Shown in pieces: positions 47,550 through 59,244 of a DNA stretch of 64,000 bases (position 1 is the first letter of the stretch; each line of letters begins with the position of its first letter). Origin of the DNA: Trema orientale (Eukaryota > Streptophyta > Magnoliopsida > Rosales > Cannabaceae); assembly GCA_002914845.1 (NCBI GenBank), contig JXTC01000384.1, positions 170,492-234,491 of the forward strand, given 5' to 3'. The notes beneath the pieces were generated by a model that did no database searches, was not told the origin of the DNA, and worked only from the letters and a program-made list of their open reading frames with translations. The translations under genes and the position numbers were made by a program.

Positions 47550-49800
47550 TCTTGAAGCAGGGCTGGCAGCCATTATTCATGCCATCTCTTATATGTGGGA
47601 ATTTGGGTGGAGAAATATTTGACTCGAGAGTGACTTGGCTTATCTGGTTACTTTTTTTAAGACTCATTCTGTGTCTATTCCTTGGTGTTGAAAGCCACTA
47701 TGGATCCATTGTATTGGGTTGCTCTCTAATATAAACTTTCATATTTCCCACATCTATCGAGAAGGGAATTCTGTTGTAGGTATTTAAGCTTCTAGAACTA
47801 CGAGTATTCAAGTTCTAATTTGGTGGTATACTATTCCTACCTTCATCCATGCAGCAATCAATAAAGACTTTTCCAGACTATGAAATTTTTATTTTTCAGC
47901 TCACACTATAATACAATGTACTCTTTTTTATTTTTGTAGTTTTTCTATTTGGGTTTTACACAAAGAAGTTTTTTACTGAGGTATTATTGGGAGGTAAAGA
48001 CAATAGGTTTATTTCGGTAGAACTATTTGGTTCCTCCTAAAGATTTTCTTTTTATGCCATCTCTTTTGCATGGAATTTTAGATGGAGAAATATTTAGCTT
48101 GAGAATGACTCGGCTTATCTGGTCACGCTTTTTAAGACTCCTTTTGTGTCTATTCCTTGGTGTTGAAAGCCGCCATAGATCCCTTATATTGAGCTGCTCT
48201 CTAACATGAACTTTTATGTTTCCCACATCTATTGAGAAGGAAATTATATTGTTGACATTTTAGCTTCTAGAGCTACGAGTATTCAAGTTCTAATTTGGTG
48301 GTATACTATTCCTACCTTCATTCATGCAGCAATCAATAAAGACTTTTTCAGATTATATAATTTTTTTTTCTTAGTAGCCCATACTATAACACAATATACT
48401 CTTTTTCCTATTTGTAGTTTTTTTCTTTGGGCTTTACATAAAAAGATTTTTTACTAAGGCATTGTTGGGAGGTAAAGACAATATGTTTGTTTCGACAGAG
48501 CTATTTGACTCCTCCTAGGGCTTTTCTTTTCATGCCATTTCTTATGCATGAGATTTTGAGTAGAGAAATATCTGGCTCAAAAGTGACTCAGTTTATCTGG
48601 TCACGCTTTTTAAGACTCATTCTGTGTCTGTTCTTTGGTGTTGAAAGCCACTATGGATCCGTTGTATTAGGCTGTTCTCTAACATGAACTTTCATATTTC
48701 CCACATCTATCGAGAAGAGAATTCTGTTGTAGCCATTTTAGCTTCTAGAGCTACGAGTATTCAAGTTCCAATATACTGTTCCTACCTCCATCTATGCAGC
48801 AATCAATAAAAACTTTTCCAGATTATGCAATTTTTATTTTTCTTAGTAGCCCACATTGTAACACAATGTACTCTTTTTCCTTTTTGTAGTTTTTCTCTTT
48901 GGGTTTTATACAAAAAGAATTTTTACTGAGGCTTTGTTGCGAGATAAAGACAATAGGTTTGTTTTGGCAGAGCTATTTGGCTCTTCCTAAGGATTTTCTT
49001 TTCATGCAATCTCTTATGCCTGGGATTTTGGGTATAGAAATATTTGGCTCGAGAGTGACTCGACTTATCTGGTCATGCTTTATAAGACTCGTTCTGTGTC
49101 TGTTCCTTGGTGTTAGAAGTCACTATGGATCCATTGTATTGGGCTATTCTCTAACATAAACTTTCATGTTTCTTACATCTATCGAGAAGGGAATTCTGTT
49201 GTAGACATTTTGGCTTTTAGAGCCGCGAGTATTCAAATTCCAATTTGGTGGTATACTGTTCCTACTTTTATCTATGCAGCAATTAATAAAGACTTTTCTA
49301 GATTATGTAATTTTTATTTTTTTTTAATAGCCCTCACTGTAATACAATGTACTCTTTTTCCTTTTTGTAGTTTTTCTCTTTGGGTTTTATACAAAAAAGT
49401 TTTTTTACTGAGGCATTGTTGAGAGGTAAAGATAATAGGTTTGTTTCGGCAAAGCCAGTGGCGTACTCAGGATTATTTTTCAGAGGGGGCATAACAAAAG
49501 TTTTGTACAAAATTAAGACACAAAAAATACAAATTAAATGAGAAATTGAGGACTTAAATGCCAAAAAATAAAAATTTAAGACTTAAATGAAAAAAATACT
49601 AAAATTTGGGAACGATTTCTGCCAATTACCTAAAACCTAAATAAGTGCAAAATTAAAGTGAGGGGGGACATATCTATAAATTTTCAAAATGTCAATTAAA
49701 AAATAACAAAAATACAAAATTTGAAGGGGGGCACTTGCCCACTCTTGCTGTGTTGTGCGTCCGCCCCTGGGCAGAGCTATTTGGCTACTCCTAAGGCTTT
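47550..49800 (+). repeat. Tandem array of LINE RNase H fragments, unit about 475 bp
   Basis: Four nearly full units and a fifth partial one. The same landmark (GACTCATTCTGTGTC-like) lies at 47661, 48136, 48614 and 49085, giving spacings of 475, 478 and 471 bp. Each unit encodes, with stops, the RNase H-like domain found at the end of many plant LINEs: LEAGLAAIIHAISYMWEFGW (first unit), LESDLAYLVTFFKTHSVSIP, and NFHISHIYREGNSVV, then the tail WWYTVPTFIYAAINKDFSRL. Unit ends carry GAGGTAAAGACAATAGGTTT and CAGAGCTATTTGGCTCCTCC. None is intact. The fifth unit begins near 49420 and is split by a hAT MITE at 49456. Confidence 0.85.
49456..49769. mobile_element. hAT-type MITE with 8-bp target duplication
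   Basis: Termini CAGTGGCGTACTCAGGAT and, inverted, CAGGGGCGGACGCACAACAC. The flanking octamers GGCAAAGC (49448-49455) and GGCAGAGC (49770-49777) differ at one base, as expected of an aged 8-bp hAT duplication. It interrupts the fifth unit of the RNase H array exactly in the CAGAGCTATTTGGCT word. 314 bp, non-coding, with AGAGGGGGCA and GGGGGGCACTTGCCC near the ends. Confidence 0.8.
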
Positions 49801-49995
49801 TCTTTTCTATTTTTTAGTTACTATCTTAATCTTTTTCTGGATTGTTTCTTTCTTAACGTTATGTATCTTTCTTTTTATTTCATTTTATTAAATTACTTTA
49901 TTTTATTAAATTACCAGAAAGTTTCTTAGTTTTCTGTCTTGCGAGGTTTATACTTCCTCTGCCTCTAGGTACCATTTTACCAATATATATATATA

Positions 49996-50147
49996 GGAGG
50001 CGGCTATAGTAGGGGCGCCCCTACGTAAGGCCGCTGTTTATACACTGTTTGATGGGAATCTGTAGAGAATCTATTTATACACATATTCTCATCAAACGGT
50101 GTATAAACAGAGCCTTATGTAGGGACGCTCCTACTGTAGACGTGCCC
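49996..50147. repeat. Compact inverted-repeat MITE flanked by TA repeats
   Basis: About 62-bp arms around a short loop: the left arm GGAGGCGGCTATAGTAGGGG ... CTGTTTATACACTGTTTGAT pairs with the right arm, inverted GGGCACGTCTACAGTAGGAG ... CTGTTTATACACCGTTTGAT. Both sides abut (TA)n, so the target duplication cannot be told from the microsatellite. Superfamily unresolved. Confidence 0.75.
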
Positions 50148-52572
50148 ATATATATATATCAGCTTGATTTCCGATAAATTTCTTACACGACTTCATAATG
50201 GGCACAAAGCATGGAAGCTACGATCCAACTCATTTTTGGTTTATGGCTATGGTCCAAACTAACTATGACATTCTGTTTTATAACTAAGTGTGAACTTTTT
50301 CTCCGCCCCCAGAAAAGTGTCTAAATCAATTATTCGTTCATCTGGGTGACGTAATTGCATTTTGCATAATATCCAATTAGTGGACTGATTAGGAACATCA
50401 CTGAAGAAATTCAATGGTAACAATATTCTCCAATAGGAAAACTCCATTAGAAGTACCAAAAAAAAAAAAAAAACAAACAAACAAACAAAATATCAAAAAT
50501 GAAGAAAAAAAATCAACTAAGGGCACTCATGATCTTTAATGATGGTGCCCACTTTGTATAAATTCGTCGCAGGAGAATCATTCTTAAGCAATATTATGTC
50601 GAGGTAATGGTATGTTGATATTGACATATTCGACTCGAGAGAATGCTCTTTTAATTCATATGTCAAACGTATTCCCCTTTAGTTAACTTCCAATTTTGTT
50701 TGCTTCCCGTTTTGGATTATCGCTTTGGTCACCAAGTCTCCCCGGCATGGTTTAATCATAGTGAATATTTATTAAAGTTTTTACAGTCGATTTGGCTGGC
50801 ACTGGCCTGCCATGTTTATTAATGAAAAAAAAGGGAAAGAAAATAGATTTAAGGAATAATGAGAAATAATAAAAAAAATTAAGTTAGATTTTCCAAAATA
50901 GTGTGTTCTAAATAAATAAGTAAACAGGTGAATAGAAAAAAAAGCGAATTATTTTCTTAATTTTTATTCTCTTTCTGGTTTATTACGGATTACTAAACAA
51001 CGCTTAAATTTACTTAGAATTTTATTTTTTGAGTGGAATTTCAATTTTCTGAGAGAATATTAGTTACGGCGAATAATTTATATATATACATATATATATC
51101 GTCATAATTAGCATGATTTGACTTCTAACGTCCCCTTGTTCTTGTTCTTCCCTTCTTTTTTTTTTTTTTTCCCAACAAATTTGTCTCGTTAGAGGTTGTA
51201 GGTACACTTCATATACCAAGTTTTATAATATAATATTAATGTGGTTGATTACTCTTTAACTACACACTAGCTAGCTAGTGAAATTTTAGTGTGTTTGCTA
51301 AAAGGATATAAATTACTAAGATATTGGCGAATAATGCTTATGTTGCCCACTATGGAGGGGAAAAATGACATACCACTTTGGTGAATAAAAGTTAGCACAA
51401 CCGCACAAGATTTGGTAGCTAGAATAAATAATTCGTGTTTAAATTAACGAAATGCCCAATGAACCCTTAGATAAGGACTAACACAATACATATTACCCTT
51501 GGTGACATGTCGCACCCTTGAAGGTCCACCGAAGATGGAACTTTTAATGCTCAAGTAAGGGCTAAAGCTGGTTCGGTGTGGCAGCACAGAGTGAAAAAGG
51601 GCTCGGCCCTTGGGCACAATGTATACGTATACAGATCTATATACATATGTGTGTTTGTGTGCGTATAGACATGTTCCGTGAATCAATATTCAAGTGGCTA
51701 CATCACCTACTGAAAGCAATTTAAGAAGCTTAGGTACCTTTTTTTCTGTCGGCTAAGTTGGCTGCAGTTCTACCCGGCCTAGGGTTCTTCTAGATTGTCA
51801 TAAATTTTCGACGAGTTCACCAACTTCTGCAACCAATTGAACCGAAATATTTATTTCAGGAACCTAAAGGACAAGTAATTTTGCAGCCCTTTAATTTCTA
51901 TCTGCACAAATTAAAAACCAACCACTTTGAGAGTAAACATATAGCCACTTAGAGTTGGGATTTTCTTCAAGAACTGGTTTCCAACCTTATTTCATTGGTA
52001 TAAAAGAGGAGGGACTATTGGTCTAAAAGTTTCTTAAAGAGTAGTGCAAAGCTCAACTTATGTCATTCCCTCTTTCAATAATTGGGACATTCATAATGTA
52101 TATCCTCCATAAGTAGGTAACTATGATATTACTTCATTGTGAAATTCCTTCTTTGCAAACTACACAATTATAACCATTCAACCTTAATTCAATTCAACGA
52201 CTTCGATCCCTTCAATTCTCCGGAATTTAACCTCTTTAGTAGTAATAATGGTGGTTCCATTCACCAAGAAAGTCTAGAAAAAGTACAGGCAATTTGCAAA
52301 ACAGAGTGTGAAAATGAGGAAGCGAAGAGGGCGAATTAGATTGAATATGATGTTTGTGGAGGATGAGTCAGTAATCAGCATAAGGCTAGTGACCCAAAAT
52401 TTTAAAATTTTATGACAAAAATACAAAAGGGGCAGAGCACTTTGCTTCCCCTTGAGCAGACACATGGCACAATTCACCAGCAGAGGACATATGTCAACCA
52501 GGACCACCAATCACATGGGACCCATAGCCCTACCTCCACCAAATGCCCAAACCCATTCACCTGGATCCTCAT

Positions 52573-52618
<46 letters not shown>

Positions 52619-53630
52619 TTGCTTTCATTTCACAGTCCAGCTTTTTTGACTTGTTTCAACGGCAGCAAGACTGAGCTCTTCCTACTCACCTGGGCCAGCG
52701 GAGAAAGAATAATAAAATAAAGAGAAAACTACACAGGATGCCCTTTTTTGGCATCCAGTGTAAGTTTATATCCCCATTTTGAGACTTAAAACGTTGATAT
52801 CCCCTTTTCAAATTGTTTGAGTTGTTTTTACTATTCTACTTTTATTTTATCTTATCCCCTCCAATTCTCTTTCCTTCTCTCACTTTTCTTGTTTCTCATT
52901 ATTATCCAGGCAATATTTCAGGGTCTACTAATTAGTTTGGTCATAATAATATACCACATGCATGGGTGTAGTCCCTGCAAAGATTATACATGAGCATGAC
53001 TTGCTGTTGTCCCACTTTGGCGTCAATTGCTTGATCGTGTTCTGGAATTTGATATTTTGAGGAGGTTATACTGATGGACAAAGTTGGATTACAAAAATAA
53101 AATAACTGAAAAATGAATATCTTTGTACAAATAAATTCAAAGGGGCATCCACTTAAACAGAATCTCAAAATGGGGCAGTCTTGTACATATCCCCATAAAT
53201 AAACTGTCTTTTTCCTCCATTTCATTTCACCCAACTTCAATTTTTTCGACATCAACTTCGGTTACTTTGGTTACTGAGAAACTGTAAAAGTATAAGAATC
53301 ATTGGTCCCTTGCCTTCATTTCGGTCAAAATCTTTTTGCTGCATTACCAAAAAGTTACAGACAATCCAAATGCAACCAAGTTACTCCTTGCTCTTTTCCG
53401 CCAATCCATTAGGAGCTTTTCAGTCTACCACGTCAATCAAACGACTTACTTTTCTTACTTTTCTTCTATATTGATAGAATCTTATCACCCTCATTTCCAA
53501 AACACTAGTTTTTTTTTTCTTTCTTTTCGTTTCTTTTTTTCTTTTTTTGTTTTTCTGAGGAACCATCAACACTAGTTTTCAAGCCTAAAATGTAATCCAA
53601 TTTCCTTTGCTAACTTGGGTTCAGAATATC
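50148..53630. other. Intergenic DNA, no gene recognised
   Basis: Only short frames without domains. A clean (CT)n run is at 52576-52614, and poly-A followed by (AAAC)n lies at about 50459-50489. Confidence 0.5.
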
Positions 53631-53634
53631 TTTA

Positions 53635-53996
53635 GGCCCCGTTTGTTTCACTCATTTCATTCTATTCAAATTTGAAAACCTATTAGAATGAATATTTGTT
53701 TCAATAATTCCAATTTTTCCATTCAAATAGTCTTTTAAAATGAATATTTGTTTCAACAATTCAATTTTTCCATTCAAATGGTCATCAGTCACATCAACCA
53801 TTAGAATGAGTTTTTTATATCTTAAAATGAGAATGGAGCCTAAGAGATGTTTTTGAATGATCCATTCTAATGTCTCTCAATCTAATTATACCATATTCCA
53901 CTTTATTTCAATCCAAATGTCTCACATTCTAATTATAACCTATTCAACAATTTCCATTTAAATACACTCATTCAAATGAGTGAACCAAACGGAACC
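53635..53996. mobile_element. Tourist-like (PIF/Harbinger) MITE with TTA duplication
   Basis: Termini GGCCCCGTTTGTTTCACTCA and, inverted, GGTTCCGTTTGGTTCACTCA, flanked on both sides by TTA (53632-53634 and 53997-53999), the usual 3-bp Harbinger target. 362 bp, non-coding, with inner TTCCATTCAAAT repeats. A relative lies inverted at 31142-31510. It lies about 0.5 kb beyond the stop codon of SmE. Confidence 0.8.
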
Positions 53997-54481
53997 TTAG
54001 TTATTCTTACAAGACCAGATAATGATTTTCTCTTTGCGATTGCAATTTTGAATATAAATGACATTTTACACCGTTGTGAGTGCAAGAACATTACTATGAT
54101 ATAAAAGAGTTCATGTGTTAAAAAAAAAATCACAGGGATGATTCAAAACTTTTACTAATCTACTTTCAAAGAGGGAGCAGGAAATAGTTTGACATGGTCA
54201 GGGTGCAACTCATGCATATTACGCAGCCTAGGAAAAATGATCTGATTAGAACTCCCAACAAGCATAGCAGAACATAGCATATATAGTTAAACTAAATCAT
54301 GACAAGCGAATGTGACAAATCATCTACTTATAGGCAAATAAAATCAACGGTCAGATGAGTTATCCTACATGTCATTTAAAATGTACTTAAACCAAGCAGC
54401 CGGTGCAGTAACTCTAAATAGCTCAACATACATGCCCTAGGAACAACAATGAAAGCCCAATTAATCCAATCGCTACGATCA

Positions 54482-54513
54482 TCATTTCCCCCTGGAAATT
54501 GACAAAAAAGAGT

Positions 54514-54544
<31 letters not shown>

Positions 54545-57358
54545 CGTATAAGCTTTTTACATATGAATTTACTTACGTATTCATCATCAAAGTTATGTTG
54601 TCTCCTTTTAGAAGTATCCTCCCTGAAGACATGAGAGAACTTATCAGAGATATACATATCAACTAGCACAAGAAAGCAGGACGAGGAAGAGCAAAGACAC
54701 CTACCCAGTGTCTTTCTGCTATTTTTCTTGATGTGGACTTCTTCCGCATCATCCAGAACCAAATTCATGTATTCATCAAAACCCTATTAAACCCAAAACG
54801 AGAACCAAAAAGAACAAGAAATGAAAATTTGCACACAATGTGAATTACGTTTTATGAGAGTCGAGAGACAGAGACACAGACATGGATAGACATCATGTAC
54901 ATCATGCAAAATACATTTAGGCCAATTAGGACAATTACACTATTTTGACATCTAGATGAGTAGACTGAGAGAATGGAACGTTCTAAATTGCTACAAAATA
55001 AGTGGACAACGACTAAAAAAAGAAAAAAATAATAATTGTTACTTGACGATCCACACCTTATCATGATCTACAAAGTGATTGCTACTGGAACACTAAACAT
55101 ATGCTTCCATCAGATAAAATGAAAGATAGAAAAAAGGCATAATATCAACTTCAATTTTAGTTATAGAATATGAAACATATGCTGTGTAAAATAACACATG
55201 CAGTTTTCGCTAATGCCGATAATCCACTTAGTTACAGTCAAAAACTTGAATTTCAATATGAAGCTCCTTTGCACTTTTGTATCAGGCAATCAATTCAATT
55301 AGATTCATAGAAAGTGGCATTCAAAAGTGAAATACTGAAGGTGTAGGCTAATTTTTTTTTTTCTTTTGCTCTTACAAGTACCGTACTAATTTGGTACCAA
55401 TCTTTTATCTCATCCTCCCGTTGAAACCTACAATCTTTGAGAGGATTGAAAAAGAAACTCTACCAAATTGCTAGGCAGGTCCCCATAAGGAATCAAAGCC
55501 CAGACCAAAAGCGTGCAAACCATAGTGTGATCAATCGACCTACCTATCATGGCTTTGCTGAATTTTTATTTTCAGCATATAATAGAAGACAAGTCACTAA
55601 TTCTACTTAAGACTTATCAAACTTGATCGTTAAGGATCAGTTTCCATTAATATACCAGGGGTCAATGAAACTTCATGAAGAAAAGCAAAATTCAGTGAAT
55701 GAAACGGGGTCAAGCTGTCCCCTGAAATAAGTAGAAAAAGGAAGCTCGGTTTGGCTTCCTCTAAGGTGTTTGTCACCTATAGTGATATTCTAAAACAGAT
55801 CTAAGCTGTTTTAGTCACCCATAATGATGGGCTAAAACAGATCCATAGGTCTAAATGAAAAATGAACCTTTCGAAAAAAATAAATAAATAAAATAAAATA
55901 AAAAATTGAACACAAACCGAAAACACAAGCAACCAATTACTTAAAGTAATATTAATCTTGTTCGAATCAGGAACTTGCTGGACCACTAAGACCTCCCAAG
56001 TTACAAGTTCTGTCGCTTGAAAATTTCAACATGTCTCTCAGGCTCTCAGCAATTGAAAATAATTAGAAGTCAGTTTTTCAGTTGCCTATACCTAGTACCT
56101 TCAAAAGATATAAAATCATTTTTGACAAACTGGTTACTGTCAGAGAAAAGTTCACATTGATCTTGTTTTTGTTGTTCTTAAAAATCATGAATTGAATCAG
56201 CTACTAATAATTTACCTACAAGAGACATGACAGAATTGTATAGTATATTATACAAAAGAAACTTCTAAGTTGTCCAAGATAATATTCACTTAAAAGTTGG
56301 GTTTGAAACAATTAGCCTAGGAATAATCTAATGTATAGACTGTATAGTATTCACTAACAGTAAAGCATTCTCTTCATATCAAAGAAGACATAAATGGTCA
56401 TTCTCTTTACACTTCATAACGAGAACACTTTAAGGTCGAGCCATTTTTCTTTCTCAAGGTAGCTTTGAAATATTTTTCTAGCCTCTAAAAGGAAACTTCA
56501 AGCATTAGAAGAATTAAAAACTTCTCTTCACATAGACAATAGATGAGTAATTTGCTGATATTTTTCATTCCAAAATTATGTTCGCTAGCATCAAGGGCAA
56601 TGATGTGAAACACAATACATCTTTGCATTATCCGAAATCCTCCAGTGAATTTGGAATCAGTACAGAGTATGAACTACATCAATCAAAACTATGTGCCACT
56701 AAAATGCTATAAAATTGAAAACATAAAATGCTAATTGAGTCACACATTGTCACAAAATATAATCATTAAAGAAAAACACAAATAATAGTTAAGTTTCATG
56801 ATTCGATAGTACTCTGCATAGCAGCGTCTAGGAAACATAAGAAGAATTCATATGATAGAGAAAGCATAGTAAAAAAAGAGTTAACACGCTATAAACATAA
56901 GGGAAAGGAAATAAGAATTAGCCAACAAAACTACTAATTACTCTCCCAAAAAAGGGGGTTAAAAAAAAAAAAAAACTTACAATAATACGGCCCTCGATCC
57001 TCAGGTCCTTTTGCTCAAAAAGCCAAATTTGAATGCGCGCTTTCTGGAGGGGGGGGGGGAAAAAAAATCCCAATAAACGAAAAATCAGAAACCAATTTAG
57101 AGCAAAACCCAGAAAGTAAAAGCAATAAAACGAAGAAGAAAAATAAGGACTTACGCTTTGAAGGAACCTGAAGATCAAGTTCTGGTACAGCAAGAACCCC
57201 GGAGAAGAAAAGGGGGAAAACAAGTTAGTGAAACAAAGAAAAGAAGAAGTGAACCCTAAAAAATATGAATAAATAAATAAAGAAGAAAAGGGAAAATAGA
57301 GAAAGAAACGTAGTACAATGGGTTGGGTCATAATCCTCTGGACTTTGGTGCTCGCCAT
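54482..57358 (-). CDS. SmE: Small nuclear ribonucleoprotein Sm E (six exons)
   Basis: A complete gene can be assembled with GT/AG splice sites throughout. Coding exons: 57358-57317, 57181-57155, 57043-56981, 54783-54705, 54622-54577 and 54491-54482 (stop TGA at 54484-54482). The product is 88 aa, the usual plant SmE length. It starts [14 protein letters not shown], continues NLIFRFLQS and [20 protein letters not shown], then [20 protein letters not shown] and [16 protein letters not shown]. The Sm1 motif spans about residues 27-63 (with [14 protein letters not shown]) and Sm2 about 71-84 ([14 protein letters not shown]). SmE joins D1, D2, D3, B, F and G in the heptamer ring on U1, U2, U4 and U5 snRNA, acting in pre-mRNA splicing. 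Intron 3 is about 2.2 kb, the others 80-140 bp; every exon is under 80 nt, which is why no single long frame reveals the gene. No disabling change is seen, so it looks functional. Confidence 0.95.
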
Positions 57359-57700
57359 GGCTGCGAATTCGAAGAGAGATGCAAAAACCCTAGCTAGCTG
57401 CTTACAGTACAGAGTAGAGAGTCTCTCCCTTTTTTCTTTACTGGCGCCCTTCGAAGCAATAACCCGCGATTTCGCCTTCTCAAAGAGCCCCCCGACTATA
57501 AATTTTCGGAACAATTGCTATGTACTCCTTATACTTTCGTTATTTACACTTTGGTGGTTTTCAAAAACAAATTTTTCTTTTTTTTTCTTTCAGGTATTTG
57601 GACTGAACTGTCCAAAAGGGCTAGGCCCAACTAATGTGCTGCTTCAAGGCCAGTTGTTGGGCCTTGGCTTGGATTTAGGGGAAAAATGGATGGGAAATTG
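57359..57700 (-). promoter_or_regulatory. SmE leader and promoter with telo-box and GGCCCA elements
   Basis: A telo-box AAACCCTAG (57385-57393) lies about 30 bp before the SmE start codon. GGGCTAGGCCCAAC (about 57618-57631) and TTGGGCCTTGG (about 57657-57667) contain the TGGGCC/GGCCCA site-II core. Telo-boxes with site-II elements are typical of plant genes for translation and RNA processing. No obvious TATA box is seen at the expected distance on the minus strand. Confidence 0.5.
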
Positions 57701-57844
57701 AGGGGAGTAGTACACAATGACGTTTTTAATCCTCTTTTTCAGAATTACATTTCTAATATACTCCACTGAATTAAAAGTCTAAAATGCCCTTCCCTGTGAT
57801 TAAGAGAGTTAACAAAAGCAAAAATGGTGACTCTGGTCTAGATC

Positions 57845-58225
57845 TTGCCGTTGGTATCGCCAACGCTCGATGACGCCGTCGCAGACCTTAACAAGCTCGA
57901 TTGGCGAGAGTGCTTCAATACCTCAATCCAAACGATAAGCCCGACCGTGACCCATAGACTTGTGATCTCCTCCACCGCCACTCATCCGGTTCTGAAACAC
58001 CACTCCTCCGCCGATTGCTCAAATAAACGCCGAACCAAGCGTAAAGCTATATCCGAAATTGGAAACCATGGCGGCTTTCTTGCTCCTCCCAGAGGCACTG
58101 CCGCTGTGCTGATCCGCAGGATCGGGCAACCGAAGAAGGTGCCGAGGACGAAGAGAACGACTCCGCATATCAAAAGTTCCGAGGAGGAAGAGAACGACTT
58201 CGCCGCTTTCTTGTGCTTCATTTAA
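57845..58225 (+). other. GC-richer open frame of unknown nature, no ATG
   Basis: A 126-codon frame, clearly GC-richer than its surroundings, ends in TAA. It contains no internal Met, and the only upstream in-frame ATG (about 57824) is followed by TAG after five codons, so it cannot be translated as it stands. The predicted chain is basic in the middle (NKRRTKRKAISEIG) and acidic near the end (SSEEEENDF). I recognise no domain. The opposite strand is also open with an ATG at 58221, so even the strand is uncertain. It may be a piece of a gene or a decayed exon; the GC content suggests coding origin. Confidence 0.25.
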
Positions 58226-59220
58226 TCATATATGTATTTGTCTGAATTGGGTTGTTGTGAGTTTTCTCTGATTTTAACTTTAGTAAAGTGTTTAAGGGGT
58301 GTTTCTAAAAATAGAAAAATCTTAAAACACCCCATCAAGCTATAACATGGTTGTCTCTTTGTAGGAACCGAAGCCCTCTTTCTCGTGCTCACTCTATGTA
58401 ATGCTTGTTCTATGTTGTTATGTTTGCCTTTAGTTGAGTAAGGAAGTAATTATATTGCCTTGGCAAAAAAAGATATGTTGTTATGTTTAAGGAAAGATCA
58501 CACATGGTACTTCCATATCAAATAATTCATGTAAATGTTGATATTATAATAGGATTGTGGGAATATAATTCATAGAATTCACTGATGGCTTTTGGTTCTT
58601 GACAATATTTTATTCCTTTTATCTGGGTACTCTCGGCTGTGTGATTAATTCTTTGTATGTTGCCAATTAAAAAGTAGTTACTGTTGATTTAAAAGAAGGA
58701 AAAAAAAATAGGTATTACTAATGAGAAACGATCATTGTCTTATAATGCATCTCTCAATGGATTCTTTATGGCTATTGTATATTGGAATACTTCTGTCCAC
58801 ACCTCTTTCTATTTTTCTCATTGTATCATATAAACGTTGTCAGCTATTAATTCTCTTTGGACTAGTTTTAGTCTTCTTTATCTTCTTCTCTGAGTCGCAG
58901 ATTAACTCTTTCTTTGAAAACTAAAGAAGAGAAACTACAGAACAAAGGTTGAAGAAAATACCGTACTGGAAGTAAAAAAAAAATATATATGTAGTTGTCA
59001 CAAATATTGTGAGTTAAAGTGACAAATCAAATCTTGTCTTTTTTGGACCTGTATGTTGGAACGGATTGTGTGACCTACAGTTACACACTGACAATCTTTT
59101 TTTCTTTTTTTTTTTTTTTAAGGAACATGTACACACTACTAATCTTGATGGTATAGCTTTTCAAATGAACAATAGATTTCCTATTAGTTTAGAGCATTAT
59201 TAGACATTATTATAAACTAC
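58226..59220. other. Intergenic DNA, nothing recognised
   Basis: AT-rich, with short frames only. From about 58990 the first GTCACA/GTGACA words appear that become dense around the XPD fragment. Confidence 0.5.
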
Positions 59221-59244
59221 TAAGCCATTGAAAATAGTAACAAA

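Noticed and set aside
48027..49159. Repeated open frames (MPSLLHGILDGEIF-like) in the RNase H array.
   Set aside because: Their similarity comes from the tandem DNA repeat. The frame showing RNase H motifs is a different one, and it is interrupted.
54376..54768. A 130-codon minus-strand frame near the 3' end of SmE.
   Set aside because: It contains exon 4 ([15 protein letters not shown]) read on through the donor site; the continuation is intron and 3' flank.
56918..57514. A single 198-codon minus-strand frame at the 5' end of SmE.
   Set aside because: It is exons 1-3 of SmE read through the introns. The GT/AG sites and the known SmE sequence show that only short parts are coding.
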